DNA from: Candidatus Binataceae bacterium
GTDB lineage: Bacteria; Desulfobacterota; Binatia; Binatales; Binataceae
Assembly (NCBI GenBank): GCA_035650475.1
Contig: DASRHP010000006.1
Location: 1 to 64,000, forward strand
DNA length: 64,000 nucleotides
Direction of reading: 5' to 3'
Part shown: in pieces, positions 41,559 to 51,226 of the stretch
Position numbering within the stretch: the first letter of the stretch is position 1
Layout: each line of letters begins with the position of its first letter
Notes under the pieces: model-generated
Seen by the model: the letters and a program-made list of their open reading frames with translations, nothing else
Told to the model about the DNA's origin: nothing
Databases searched by the model: none
Translations under genes and position numbers: made by a program

Positions 41559-42317
41559 ATGGCGCCGCGGCGCGAATTTACTCCCCGTTCAGTCGAGGCC
41601 GAGGACGTGCGGCTGGGCCGCGTTGATCCGCACTACGCCAAGACGCTGATCCGTCTGCTTGCCGCGCATGCACTGGCCGAAAAGCTGACCGCGCTGGGCT
41701 ACCAGCGCGCGCTCGAGGCGCTCGCCGACGAGGCGCTGCGCCCGGTTGTGGAAAAAAACCTCCGCGAGGAGCGCCGCCACGCGGCGCTGGTGTATCGTGC
41801 GCTCGGCGAGATCGGCGTGAGCCAGACCGAGGCCGACCGGGCGATGATGCCGGCGCTCAAGGCGCCGTCGTTCGAGGCGCCGCTGCGCTTTGCCCGCCGC
41901 GCCGCCGGCGCCCTCGATCTGCTGATGGCCTCGCTCAGCCTCGACATGACCGGCCTTATCATGATCGGGATTAACTACAAGGACTCCAGCTATGCGCCGC
42001 ATGCGCAGGCAGCCGAGCGAATCCTCGAAGAAGAGGCCGAGCACGAGATGTTCGGGGCCGGCGAGCTGGCGCGCGCGGTCGAACGATGCGGGTGCGAGGC
42101 GGTGGGCGAAGCGCTGCGCGGATGGCTGCCGGCGGCGGTCAACTTTTTCGGTCCGCCGGGCAGCGGTTTCACCTACGACTGTTTGCGCTTCGGACTCAAG
42201 GCGCGCGACAACGACGAGTTGGCCGAGTTGTATCTGTCGATGCTCGAACGGCGGCTCAGCCACCTCGGGATCGAGCTGCCCAAGCTGACCCGCGGCTACC
42301 CCCACGCGCTTGCCTGA
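41559..42317 (+). CDS. Ferritin-fold PaaA/PaaC-like protein
   Basis: The 252-residue helical protein has LREERRHAALVYRAL and ILEEEAEHEMFGAGELA as two ExxH-like pairs on long helices (E..EERRH and EEAEHE), and QRALEALADEAL in the first half. This matches the Paa_C/PaaA ferritin-like family of the phenylacetyl-CoA epoxidase. No paaB, D or E is here, so it may be a distant relative with another role. TACAAT at about 41514 could be its promoter. It follows the MaoC pair by 91 bases. Confidence 0.72.
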   Translation: MAPRREFTPRSVEAEDVRLGRVDPHYAKTLIRLLAAHALAEKLTALGYQRALEALADEALRPVVEKNLREERRHAALVYRALGEIGVSQTEADRAMMPALKAPSFEAPLRFARRAAGALDLLMASLSLDMTGLIMIGINYKDSSYAPHAQAAERILEEEAEHEMFGAGELARAVERCGCEAVGEALRGWLPAAVNFFGPPGSGFTYDCLRFGLKARDNDELAELYLSMLERRLSHLGIELPKLTRGYPHALA

Positions 42318-42387
42318 GGAGCGCAAGCTCGACCCTTGCGGGCCTTGGCGCGCGGCCGAGCTAATCCGCAGCCAAGCTTCCTCTAGG

Positions 42388-43869
42388 TTAGCCCGCTCGC
42401 ATCGTTGGGCGCTGCCCGGCCGCGGCGGCCGGCTGCGCGCGGCGGCGCAGCATATACACCGGCAGTCCGCTCAGCGCGATCAGCAGCCCCGGCCAGGTGT
42501 ACCGCGGCTTGACCACCAGCAGGTCACCCATCAGCAAGAGCGTCGCCACGATGTAAGCCGCGGGCAGCCATGGATAGCCCCAAGCGCGGTAGGGGCGCGG
42601 CGCGTCAGGCAGCCGCAGGCGCATCACGAACACCGCCGCCACCGTGACCACATAGAACAGGAGCTGGGCGAATATCACGTAATCCAGCAACTCCGAGTAG
42701 GTGCCCGAAAGCGTCAGCGCGGCCGCCCACGCCGCCTGCATTAGCAGCGCCGCGGCGGGCACACGCGCCCGATTGAGCCGGGCAGCGGCGGCAAAGAACA
42801 CGCCGTCATGCGCCATCGCGAACAGCACGCGCGCGCCCGTCAGGATCAGCCCGTTGGCGCATCCGAAGGTCGAAACCATCACAAGCACGGCCGTTATCAC
42901 GGCGCCTGCCCTGCCCCAAACCATCTGCATCGCTGAGGCGGCGACGCGGTCGCGCGGCGCGCCTGCTATACCGAGGGCGAAGACCTGCCCCTTGACAGCG
43001 CCGGCAGGCAGAACGTGGCCGCCAGCGGCCGGCAACTCGCACAGGTAGGCGACATTGGTCAGGACGTAAAGCGCGATAACAATGCCGGTGCCGGCGGCGA
43101 GCGCGCGTGGCAGATCGCGCCGCGGATTGCGCACCTCGGCGGCGGCGAACGTGACGGTCGCCCATGCGTCGGCCGAGAACAACGCGCCCACCATCGCGGC
43201 GCCGAACGCCGCGGCAAGACCCGCCGATGATCCATCGCTGGCGAAGAATCCCCGCAGGAAGTTGATCTCGACCGCGGCACGATTGGGTGCAATCACGCAG
43301 CCGAGCAGGATTATCAGCCCGAGCGAAAGCACCTTGGCGCTGGTGAAGAGGTTCTGCACCGCGCGCCCCATGTCGAGGCCGCGCAGGTTGACCGCGGTGA
43401 GCAGGACGATCACCGCGATCGCACCGGCGCGCTCGGCGTCCAGCCCCACACCCTGCCATCCGAGCCACATCGGTCCGCCCAGCGCCGGCCACAGCACGGC
43501 GCCGAAGCGCGCAAAGGCCACCGCGACGGCTGCGATCGTGCCGGTCTGGATCACCAACAGCAGTGTCCATCCGTAAAGGAACGCCCACAGGCCGCCGTAT
43601 GCCTCGCGCAGAAAGACGTACTGGCCCCCGGCATGCGGCATCATCGCCGCCAGTTCGCCATAGGCGAGCGCGCCGACGATCGTCATCACGCCCGCGACAA
43701 CCCATACGGCGAGCAGCGCCGCCGGCGAGCCGACGTGACGTACGATGTCGGCCGAGACGATGAAGATTCCCGAGCCGATCATTGAGCCGGCGACGATGGT
43801 CACCGAATCGAAGAGCGAAAGCTCCGGCCGAAGCCCGCCCCTATCAGCCGTTGCCGCCGCCTCGTCCAT
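42388..43869 (-). CDS. APC-superfamily amino acid permease
   Basis: The 493-residue protein has 12-14 hydrophobic segments and the APC start LSLFDSVTIVAGSMIGSGIFIVSADIV, then AYGELAAMMPHAGGQYVFLREAYGGLWAFLYGW, ADAWATVTFAAAEVRNPRRDLPRALAAGT and FGCANGLILTGARVLFAMAHDG. It would import amino acids or a related solute with protons. ATG 43869 follows GGGAGGCGGAGT. It is divergent from the coiled-coil gene. Confidence 0.92.
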   Translation of the reverse strand: MDEAAATADRGGLRPELSLFDSVTIVAGSMIGSGIFIVSADIVRHVGSPAALLAVWVVAGVMTIVGALAYGELAAMMPHAGGQYVFLREAYGGLWAFLYGWTLLLVIQTGTIAAVAVAFARFGAVLWPALGGPMWLGWQGVGLDAERAGAIAVIVLLTAVNLRGLDMGRAVQNLFTSAKVLSLGLIILLGCVIAPNRAAVEINFLRGFFASDGSSAGLAAAFGAAMVGALFSADAWATVTFAAAEVRNPRRDLPRALAAGTGIVIALYVLTNVAYLCELPAAGGHVLPAGAVKGQVFALGIAGAPRDRVAASAMQMVWGRAGAVITAVLVMVSTFGCANGLILTGARVLFAMAHDGVFFAAAARLNRARVPAAALLMQAAWAAALTLSGTYSELLDYVIFAQLLFYVVTVAAVFVMRLRLPDAPRPYRAWGYPWLPAAYIVATLLLMGDLLVVKPRYTWPGLLIALSGLPVYMLRRRAQPAAAAGQRPTMRAG

Positions 43870-44024
43870 ACTCCGCCTCCCGGGCGGCGATTCGGCGGCC
43901 AAACGCGCGAAGACCCTCCGGACGCCACCTGCGTTGATTTAAGCGGAAAATGGGACTTAGCTCATCAGTGGAGCAGGCGTCGGAAAGTTCGAGCGCGACG
44001 CTGCCCGAAGGAGGTTGTCAATCG

Positions 44025-44546
44025 ATGGCAGCCAAGAAGCGAGTCTCGCGGGCGCGCAAAGCTAAGCCCAAGGCGAGGCCGGGCAACGCAAAGGCCTCAA
44101 GCGGCCAAATAGCTCGGCTCGCCGCAACCGTACAAAACCTGCGCACCCGGCTGGTCGAGGAGGCGCGCCGGCGTAAACTTGACCAACGGCTGTTGGCTGA
44201 AGCTAAGCGTGCGCGCGCCCGAGTGGCCCAGCAGATCTCGGCGCTGCGCGCGCAAGGAGCCAAGCTCGCAAAACAGCTCCAGCGCGCCGCGCGCGACGCG
44301 AACGCCCGCGAGGCGGCGCGCCAAGCCGCGCTGGCCAAGATAACCGAGTTGCGCGATGAGCTGCGGCGCAAACGCGAGGAAGTACGCCGGACCTCTGCCG
44401 AGCTGGCGAAACTGGCGCGCGAATCGGCCGCCCGCGCACGTAACATTATGCAAGGCGGAGGGCTTGCGGCGGAAACGCCAGCCGAATCCGAGCCCACCTC
44501 GGCCGCGCCTCAGGACGGGCCGGTGTCCGAAAAGCCGTCGACCTAG
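44025..44546 (+). CDS. Basic alanine-rich coiled-coil protein
   Basis: The 173-residue product has a lysine/arginine/alanine head (MAAKKRVSRARKAKPKARPG) then long helices with heptad-like spacing (IARLAATVQNLRTRLVEEARRRKLDQ, RARVAQQISALRAQGAKLAKQLQRAARDANAREAARQAALAKITELRDELRRKREEVRR) and a Pro/Ser/Glu tail. It resembles histone-like or structural DNA-binding proteins (AlgP-like) but no known domain is certain. AAGGAGG at 44010 supports ATG 44025; a longer start lacks a site. Divergent from the permease. Confidence 0.65.
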   Translation: MAAKKRVSRARKAKPKARPGNAKASSGQIARLAATVQNLRTRLVEEARRRKLDQRLLAEAKRARARVAQQISALRAQGAKLAKQLQRAARDANAREAARQAALAKITELRDELRRKREEVRRTSAELAKLARESAARARNIMQGGGLAAETPAESEPTSAAPQDGPVSEKPST

Positions 44547-44716
44547 ACGCCGCCACAGAGCCGCGAATGTCGGCGGACGCTCTCTTGCGTGGCGCGGTCC
44601 AGCGCTTCGAGTACTGGCGCTACGACTGAAAGGCTTCGCGCGCGGCGCGCCAGGCGAACAGGCCCGGCGCGCCGCGGCGCAATAGGTTGAAACCCGCGGT
44701 TAGCTGCGCATTCGCC

Positions 44717-44908
44717 CTAGGGTGCGGCTGGCGAGGCAGCGGGGCTCGCTTCGGCAGGGGCGCCGGCCGGAGGAGCGGCTTCGCCGCCGGCAGGGCTTGC
44801 CTCGGCAGCGGGACTAGCGGCCGACTCGGGCGCGGGCTGCTCGCTCTTCTGACAAGCCATCGCCGCGAAGAACATGGGGATCAACGCCAGAACCAGATAC
44901 TTGCGCAT
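44717..44908 (-). CDS. Small Ala/Pro-rich lipoprotein
   Basis: The 63-residue protein has a lipoprotein signal (MRKYLVLALIPMFFAAMACQ) with Cys19 as likely lipidated residue, followed by a repeated, low-complexity mature part of Ala, Pro, Glu and Ser (PAPESAASPAAEASPAGGEA). It should sit in the outer or inner membrane as a flexible tether. AAGGAGGTAGCG precedes ATG 44908. Convergent with the coiled-coil gene and divergent from the next gene. Function unknown. Confidence 0.7.
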   Translation of the reverse strand: MRKYLVLALIPMFFAAMACQKSEQPAPESAASPAAEASPAGGEAAPPAGAPAEASPAASPAAP

Positions 44909-45080
44909 CGCTACCTCCTTGATACCGGGTTGCCGCGCCAAAATACTTCAGTGCCAGTATGTAGTTCAAGCGCGCAAGTCCTGCGCAGGAGACGGATTTT
45001 AACCGCGCGGCGCATAAAATTTTGCGTCCGCCAGCAGAGCATGTAATATAGCGGGCGAATCGGTACAGGAGGCTGGGGCT

Positions 45081-45314
45081 GTGGTGGCGCGTCGTCGTCT
45101 CAATCTTTCGACGGGTTTGCTCAAGCCCGGCGGAGCTGAACGGGTAGTCGAACCAGAGTTAGACATGCAGCGTCGTGGGCCGCAGGAGCCGGCGATGGCC
45201 TCGCGGTTCGTCGAGCTGGTGCGCTGGCTCGCGCCGCATGCGCGGCCGACCGGCTCGCCGATGCGTTCGGTGGCGCGCGAGATCGAGGAGCTGTGGCCGT
45301 CGCGCGAGCGCTAG
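45081..45314 (+). CDS. Small protein of unknown function
   Basis: The 77-residue frame starts with GTG behind CAGGAGGCTGGGGCT. It reads MVARRRLNLSTGLLKPGGAERVV, then ASRFVELVRWLAPHARPTGSPMRSVAREIEELWPSRER. A helix (RFVELVRWLAP, MRSVAREIEELW) could form a small binding domain. It lies 43 bases before the ridA gene on the same strand, suggesting co-expression. No family recognised. Confidence 0.45.
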   Translation: MVARRRLNLSTGLLKPGGAERVVEPELDMQRRGPQEPAMASRFVELVRWLAPHARPTGSPMRSVAREIEELWPSRER

Positions 45315-45357
45315 CTCATCGCGCCGGGTGCAACTATCGCCCGGTGAGACCTTATTG

Positions 45358-45864
45358 ATGGACGAGATCGTCCGCATCTCTACTGGTGCGCCCTGGGAAC
45401 CGGTTTTCGGCTACTCGCGCGCCGTGCGCGCCGGCGACTGGGTGATGGTCTCGGGAACCACTGGCCTCGACCACAGCGGCCAGTTGGTCGGCAAGGGGCA
45501 GATGTACGTGCAGGCGCGTCAGGCGATTGAAAATATCGCCGGGGCGCTGAGCCGGATGGGCCTGGGCCTGGACCGGGTGGTGCGCACGCGCGTCTTTGTG
45601 ACCACGCTGGAGCGTTTCGGCGACCTTGCGCGCGCCCATCAGGAGATGTTCGGCGCGGCGCCGCCCGCCTCCACCGTCGTCCAGGTTACCCGGCTCGTCC
45701 ATCCGGACATGCTGGTGGAAATCGAGGCCGACGCCTGGGCCGGGACCGCAAGCGCTTCGCTGAGCGCGGGCACGTCGGCATTGGCCGCCAAAGCGCGCGC
45801 GCCGCGCAAAGCCAAGGCCGCGCCAGCGCAGGACCGGCGAAAATCAGCCGCCCGCCGCCGCTAG
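45358..45864 (+). CDS. RidA family enamine/imine deaminase with basic tail
   Basis: Residues 1-~128 form the RidA/YjgF fold: EIVRISTGAPWEPVFGYSRAVRAGDWVMVSGTTGLDHSG, QARQAIENIAGALSRMGLGLDRVVRTRVFVTTLERFGDLARAHQEMF, PASTVVQVTRLVHPDMLVEIEADAW. The conserved Arg of RTRVFVT and Glu of EIEADAW are present. RidA removes reactive imine intermediates. The remaining ~40 residues are Ala/Lys/Arg-rich (KAKAAPAQDRRKSAARRR), an unusual extension for this family. ATG 45358. Confidence 0.85.
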   Translation: MDEIVRISTGAPWEPVFGYSRAVRAGDWVMVSGTTGLDHSGQLVGKGQMYVQARQAIENIAGALSRMGLGLDRVVRTRVFVTTLERFGDLARAHQEMFGAAPPASTVVQVTRLVHPDMLVEIEADAWAGTASASLSAGTSALAAKARAPRKAKAAPAQDRRKSAARRR

Positions 45865-45914
45865 CCAACCTGCGTCGCCGCGTTCCCAACGCGCGCAGCG
45901 CGAAGGGTCAGATG

Positions 45915-47423
45915 CTAATTGCGCACCGTGTGGATCAGGTGATGGTGCGGGGTGGGGCTGAGCGCCGAGGCGAACGCGCGCGAGGCGGCGGCGACGTAGG
46001 GCTGCGGGAAAAGCCCGATGAGGATAGTGCCTAGCGCGGCCACCGCCAGCGTGGCGACCAGCGCGGGGCGCGCACCCAGCACAACCGGTTCGGCGCCGCC
46101 CTCCTGCACGTACATCGCCACGATCACTGCGAGATAGTAGTAGGCCGACACCACGCTGTTGAGCACGGCGATTATAACCAGCCACACCAGGTGGGCGTCG
46201 AGCGCAGCGGCGAAGACGTAAAATTTGCCGAAGAACCCCGCCAGCGGCGGCACGCCGGTCAGCGACAGCATGAACATCGCCATCGCGGCGGCCAGTGCCG
46301 GATGACGCCGGGCGAGGCCGCGGTAGTCGGCGATATCGTCGCGGATTGCGCCGCGGCGCTCGAGCGCGACAACCACCGCGAAAGCGCCGAGATTGGTGAA
46401 GGCGTAGCCGAGCAGATAATAGAGAATCGCGCCGCCGGCGCGCGGGGAATCGGCCGCCGCCATCCCGACCAGCACGTACCCCGCGTGCGCGATCGCCGAG
46501 TACGCGAGCATCCGCTTGATGTTGGTCTGCACCAGCGCGGCGAAGTTGCCCACCGTCATCGTCAGCGCCGCGACCACCCACAGCACCATCGTCCATTGCG
46601 GGCCGAGCGGCCCCAAGTGGGCCATGAAAATGCGCGCGAAGGCAGCGAAGGCGGCCAGCTTGACTCCCACCGCCATCAGGCCGGTGACCGGCGTGGGCGC
46701 CCCCTCGTAGGCGTCGGGGGTCCACATATGGAAGGGCACCGCGGCCACCTTGAAGGCAAAGCCGATGAGCAGGAGGCCGACGCCGGCGAGTAGCAGCGCG
46801 TTGTCCGTGGTGGGACGCGAGAGCGCCGCCTCGATCGGTTGGAGCTTGATCGAGCCGGTCGCGCCGTAAATCAACGCGATTCCGTAGAGCAGGAAGCCGG
46901 TGGAAAACGCGCCGAGCAGGAAGTACTTGAGCGCGGCCTCGTTGGAGCGCGGGTCGCGGCGCATGAAGCCGGCCAGCGCGTAAACCGCGATCGACATCGT
47001 TTCGAGGCCGAGGAAGATCACGATCAGGTCGTCCGCCGCCGCCATCAGCATCATCCCCAGCGCGGCGAACATCAGCAGAGCGTAGTACTCGGCGCCGGCC
47101 AGCTCCTGGTCGGACGCGTAATCGAGCGACATCAGCGCCGTCATCGCGGCGGCGAACAGAATCAACAGTTCGAAGTAGGCGGTGTAATCGCCGGTGGAGA
47201 GCGCACCCGAAAAGAAAACCTCGGAGACGTTGCCCGACAGGAAGAGCGCAAGGATGCCGGCGACGGCGAACAGCGCGATCGACAGCACGCCCAGCGCGCC
47301 GCTGTCCTCGTCGTCAACCTGCACACCGGCCAGCAGCACTCCCATCGCACCCGCCGCGACCACCACCAGCGGCAGCAGCGGCATCCAGGCGAAGTTGATT
47401 ACGCTCCAGTCGAACTGGGTCAT
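45915..47423 (-). CDS. nuoN: NADH-quinone oxidoreductase subunit N
   Basis: The 502-residue Mrp-type antiporter-like subunit has about 14 membrane helices. It includes AFKVAAVPFHMWTPDAYEGAPTPVTGLMAVGVKLAAFAAFAR and TNIKRMLAYSAIAHAGYVLVGMA, with the lysines of the proton channel. Its start ATG overlaps the nuoM stop by four bases. It is last in the leftward operon. Standard length. Confidence 0.97.
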   Translation of the reverse strand: MTQFDWSVINFAWMPLLPLVVVAAGAMGVLLAGVQVDDEDSGALGVLSIALFAVAGILALFLSGNVSEVFFSGALSTGDYTAYFELLILFAAAMTALMSLDYASDQELAGAEYYALLMFAALGMMLMAAADDLIVIFLGLETMSIAVYALAGFMRRDPRSNEAALKYFLLGAFSTGFLLYGIALIYGATGSIKLQPIEAALSRPTTDNALLLAGVGLLLIGFAFKVAAVPFHMWTPDAYEGAPTPVTGLMAVGVKLAAFAAFARIFMAHLGPLGPQWTMVLWVVAALTMTVGNFAALVQTNIKRMLAYSAIAHAGYVLVGMAAADSPRAGGAILYYLLGYAFTNLGAFAVVVALERRGAIRDDIADYRGLARRHPALAAAMAMFMLSLTGVPPLAGFFGKFYVFAAALDAHLVWLVIIAVLNSVVSAYYYLAVIVAMYVQEGGAEPVVLGARPALVATLAVAALGTILIGLFPQPYVAAASRAFASALSPTPHHHLIHTVRN

Positions 47424-49000
47424 TTGGCGGCCATCGATACGCGCGCGGACCGCGCGGCGGACGGGCTTTCCAGCAGAGCGGCGAGAGCCCGCGGACGGCG
47501 CTCGCGCTCCAGGCGCGCCTGGGCCACGCGAACGCGCCCGAGCACGGCGTTGACCGACGGCTCCATCCGGCTGAGCAGCGGACGCGGATAGAGTCCCATG
47601 AACAGCATCAGTGCGATCAGCGGCGCCAGCACCGCGATCTCGCGCGCGCCGAGGTCGCGGATAGTCGCGTTGACCGCCTTTTTGATCGGTCCGAACATCA
47701 CTCGCTCATAGGCATAAAGCATGTAGAGCGCGCCGAGAATCAGGCCCAGGACGCCGAGCGCGGCGGCCAGCGATTGGCTGAGATAGGTCCCCAGCAGGAT
47801 CAGGAACTCGCCGACGAAGCCGTTGAGCCCGGGCAATCCGATCGACGAAAGCATCACGACCATGAATACCCCGGCGAAGATCGGCACGCTGTGCCAGAGC
47901 CCGCCAAACTCGGAAATCTCGCGCGTGTGGCGGCGCAGGTAAATCATCCCGACCAGCAAAAACAGCGCGCCGGTCGAGACTCCGTGGTTGAGCATCTGGT
48001 ATAGCGCGCCCTCCATCCCCTGCGGGTCGAGCGCGAAGATGCCGAGCATCACGAACCCCAGATGGCTGACCGAAGAGTAAGCGACCAGCCGCTTGAGGTC
48101 CGGTTGGACCATCGCGACCAGCGCCCCGTAGATGATCCCGACGACCGCCAGCGCCAAAAACAGCGGCGCCGCCTCGACCGCGACCTCCGGAAACAGCGGG
48201 ATCGCGAAGCGCAGGAAGCCGTAGGTCCCCATCTTCAGCATCACGCCGGCCAGAATCACCGAACCGGCGGTGGGGGCCTCGGTGTGTGCGTCGGGCAGCC
48301 ACGTATGCACCGGCCACATCGGGACTTTGATCGCAAAGGCGAGTGCAAAGGCCGCAAACAGCCAGCGCGCGGCCTCGTGGCTGAGCGGCACGCCATAAAG
48401 GTCGGGCAGGTCGAAGCTCAGATGGCCGAGATGGGCGCGGGCGGCCGCGACCAGGTACAGGATCGCGACCAGCATCAGGATGGAGCCGAGCATGGTGTAC
48501 AGGATGAACTTGAAAGCGGCGTAGACCTTGCGCCCGTGCCCCCAGATCCCGATGAGGAAGTACATCGGGATGAGCATCACCTCCCAGAACACGTAGAACA
48601 GGAAGAGGTCGATCGCGAGCAGCGCGCCCAGAAGCCCGGTTTCGAGCAGCAGCATGAAGAAGCAGAACTCGCGCGGACGGGTCTCGATGTCGCCGCCGCC
48701 CGAGTACAGCAGCGACAGCGTGAACAGGATCGTGGTGAGGAGAACGAGAAAGAGGCTAATGCCGTCGGCGCCGAGATGGTAGGAAATGCCGAATTCGGGG
48801 ATCCACTGCGCGCGCTCGACGAACTGGTAGCCGGCCTGGGTCGGGTCGAAGGCGGCGAACAGGTAAAACGAGATCGCGAGCGGGAGCAGCGAGAAGATGA
48901 AGGCGGCGCGCCAGGTCGCGCGCGCCTCGGGCTGCACCAGCACGAACAGTGCGCCCAGCAGCGGGGTGAAAATCAGCGCGCTGAGCCAGTACACGCCCAT
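47420..49000 (-). CDS. nuoM: NADH-quinone oxidoreductase subunit M
   Basis: The 526-residue subunit has the NuoM layout: YHLGADGISLFLVLLTTILF, FAIKVPMWPVHTWLPDAHTEAPTAGSVILAGVMLKMGTYGFLRF and PDLKRLVAYSSVSHLGFVMLGIF, with conserved Glu, Lys and His of the proton channel. It starts at the last base of the nuoL stop (TGATG). It ends in a basic Ala/Arg-rich tail of about 40 residues, slightly longer than usual. Confidence 0.97.
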   Translation of the reverse strand: MGVYWLSALIFTPLLGALFVLVQPEARATWRAAFIFSLLPLAISFYLFAAFDPTQAGYQFVERAQWIPEFGISYHLGADGISLFLVLLTTILFTLSLLYSGGGDIETRPREFCFFMLLLETGLLGALLAIDLFLFYVFWEVMLIPMYFLIGIWGHGRKVYAAFKFILYTMLGSILMLVAILYLVAAARAHLGHLSFDLPDLYGVPLSHEAARWLFAAFALAFAIKVPMWPVHTWLPDAHTEAPTAGSVILAGVMLKMGTYGFLRFAIPLFPEVAVEAAPLFLALAVVGIIYGALVAMVQPDLKRLVAYSSVSHLGFVMLGIFALDPQGMEGALYQMLNHGVSTGALFLLVGMIYLRRHTREISEFGGLWHSVPIFAGVFMVVMLSSIGLPGLNGFVGEFLILLGTYLSQSLAAALGVLGLILGALYMLYAYERVMFGPIKKAVNATIRDLGAREIAVLAPLIALMLFMGLYPRPLLSRMEPSVNAVLGRVRVAQARLERERRPRALAALLESPSAARSARVSMAAK

Positions 49001-50919
49001 CAGCGCACCATCACCAGGTAAACGTAGTAGGCGACGATCGCCACCGCGCCGAGCAGATAGACGAAGGCGTAGACCTGCACATTGCCGGTGGCTGAGCGGC
49101 GCATCGCTTCGCCACCCGCCTCGACGCCCAGGCCGGCGCCGTCGACGAGGCCGTCGATCACACCGCGATCGAGGCCGCGATTGAGCACGTCGGTCGCGCC
49201 CCAGAACAGCAAGCGCGAAAAGACCAGGTTGTAGAGCTCATCGACGTAATACTTGCGCACCAGCAACCGGTAAAGCGCGCTCAGGCTCTCGGCGATCCGG
49301 CCGGGCAGCGCGGGCGACTGGATGTAGAGGATGTAGGCGAGGAGGAAACCAACCGCCGTGGCAAGCATCGCCACTGCGCTGAGCGCGCCGCCGGACACCC
49401 CGCGCGCGGCCTCCTGCTGGAAGGTTCCGACCGACGGCGCGAGAAAATGTGTGAACGCGCCGCCCCATAGCCATCCTTCCGGCAGCTCGACCCATCCGCC
49501 GACAACCGAGAGCACGCCGAGGATAATGAGCGGCACGGCCATCACCGCCGGCGCCTCGTGAACGTGCTTGTCGGGGGCGACGCGCGAGCTGCCGTGGAAG
49601 GTCAGGAAGAGCAGGCGAAACATGTACAGGCTCGTCAGGCCGGCGGTGATCACGCCGAGCAGCCACAGCCAGTCGTCGCCGGCGGCGAAGACGCGCTCGA
49701 GGATCAGGTCCTTGGAGAAATAACCGGAGAAGCCGGGCACCGCGCTGATCGCGAGCGTCGCCGCCAGCATCGTGGCGTACGTCACCGGCATCCGGCGCCA
49801 CAGCCCGCCCATCCGGTTCATGTCCTGCTCGCCGTCAAGCGCGTGGATGATCGCGCCGGCGCATAGAAAGAGCAGGCCCTTGAAGAAGGCGTGGGTCATG
49901 ACGTGGAAGATACCGGCGGCAAATGCACCCGCGCCGACGGCCATGAACATGTAGCCGAGCTGGCTGATGGTGGAGTAGGCGAGCACGCGTTTGATGTCGG
50001 GTTGAACGATCGCGATGGTCGCGGCGAAGAACGCGGTGAGCATCCCGACCGTCGCGATGACGTGCATCGCCTGCGGCGACAGCACGTACAGGAAGTGCAG
50101 GCGGGCGACCATGTACACGCCCGCGGTCACCATCGTGGCCGCGTGGATCAGAGCGCTCACCGGCGTCGGACCGACCATCGCGTCGGGCAGCCATACGTAG
50201 AGCGGAATCTGCGCCGACTTGCCGGTCGCGCCGAAGAACAGCAGCAGGCCGGCCGTCGTCGCCACCGGCGCCAGAAATCGCGCGTTGTGCTCCATGCCTG
50301 GGAAGGTCACCGTCCACACGTTGTGTGCGGCGAGCGCGGCGATGATGGTCAGGATGCCGAGGATGAAGCCCGCGTCGCCGACGCGGTTGACGACGAAGGC
50401 CTTGCGCCCGTTGTAGGCGTACTGCTCGTTGCTGTACCAGAAGGCGATGAGCAGGTAGGAGCACAGCCCCACGCCTTCCCATCCGACGAACATCAGCAGC
50501 AGGTTGTCTGCCAGCACCAGCACCAGCATCGAGAGCGCGAACAGGTTCATGTAGGCGAAGTAGCGCGCGTAATCCTGGTCGTGGGCCATGTAACCGACGG
50601 AGTAGAGATGGATGAGCGCGCCGACGCCGCTGACCACCAGCGTCATTACCGCGCCGAGGGCGTCGAAGCGCAGGCCGATGAGCGCGTGGAAACGTCCGGC
50701 GACGATCCATTCCCACAGGATCACCCGCAGCGCGCCGCCCGCGGGCATCTTGAGCAGTTCGACGAACTGCCATACGGCTACCGCGAAGGCGGCGAAGATC
50801 ACGCCGCTGCCGACCACGTTGACCGCCTGCCGTCCCGCGCGGCGGCCGAAGAAAATGTTGAAGACGACGCCGAGCGCCGGAAAGAGCAGGATCAATGCGA
50901 GCGGAGATCCGGTAGCCAT
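49000..50919 (-). CDS. nuoL: NADH-quinone oxidoreductase subunit L
   Basis: The 639-residue subunit has GLRFDALGAVMTLVVSGVGALIHLYSVGYMAHD, LLMFVGWEGVGLCSYLLIAFWY, IPLYVWLPDAMVGPTPVSALIHAATMVTAGVYMVAR and PDIKRVLAYSTISQLGYMFMAV, and a long C-terminal lateral helix typical of NuoL. Three bases separate it from nuoK. Confidence 0.97.
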   Translation of the reverse strand: MATGSPLALILLFPALGVVFNIFFGRRAGRQAVNVVGSGVIFAAFAVAVWQFVELLKMPAGGALRVILWEWIVAGRFHALIGLRFDALGAVMTLVVSGVGALIHLYSVGYMAHDQDYARYFAYMNLFALSMLVLVLADNLLLMFVGWEGVGLCSYLLIAFWYSNEQYAYNGRKAFVVNRVGDAGFILGILTIIAALAAHNVWTVTFPGMEHNARFLAPVATTAGLLLFFGATGKSAQIPLYVWLPDAMVGPTPVSALIHAATMVTAGVYMVARLHFLYVLSPQAMHVIATVGMLTAFFAATIAIVQPDIKRVLAYSTISQLGYMFMAVGAGAFAAGIFHVMTHAFFKGLLFLCAGAIIHALDGEQDMNRMGGLWRRMPVTYATMLAATLAISAVPGFSGYFSKDLILERVFAAGDDWLWLLGVITAGLTSLYMFRLLFLTFHGSSRVAPDKHVHEAPAVMAVPLIILGVLSVVGGWVELPEGWLWGGAFTHFLAPSVGTFQQEAARGVSGGALSAVAMLATAVGFLLAYILYIQSPALPGRIAESLSALYRLLVRKYYVDELYNLVFSRLLFWGATDVLNRGLDRGVIDGLVDGAGLGVEAGGEAMRRSATGNVQVYAFVYLLGAVAIVAYYVYLVMVR

Positions 50920-50922
50920 CGC

Positions 50923-51225
50923 TCACCAGCGCAACAGGTTGAGTTCGTCGGCGTTGACCGTCTCGCGGTTGCGGAAGACCGAAATGATGATTGCCAGACC
51001 GACCGCCGCTTCGGCCGCCGCCACCGTCATCACGAAGAACACGATCGCCTGCCCGTCCATCGAACCAAGCCGCCGCCCGAGCGCGACGAAGGCGAGGTTA
51101 ACCGCGTTGAGCATGATCTCAATCGACATGAAGATCACAATCACGTTGCGCCGCAGCAGCACACCGGCGACTCCGATCGCGAAGAGCACCGCGCTCAGCC
51201 CGACGAAATAGCTCACCGGAACCAT
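50923..51225 (-). CDS. nuoK: NADH-quinone oxidoreductase subunit K
   Basis: The 100-residue subunit, the canonical length, has [45 protein letters not shown] with the conserved membrane Glu residues in SIEIMLN and [14 protein letters not shown] 51225 is one base after the nuoJ stop. Longer starts upstream fall inside nuoJ. Confidence 0.95.
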   Translation of the reverse strand: MVPVSYFVGLSAVLFAIGVAGVLLRRNVIVIFMSIEIMLNAVNLAFVALGRRLGSMDGQAIVFFVMTVAAAEAAVGLAIIISVFRNRETVNADELNLLRW

Positions 51226-51226
51226 C

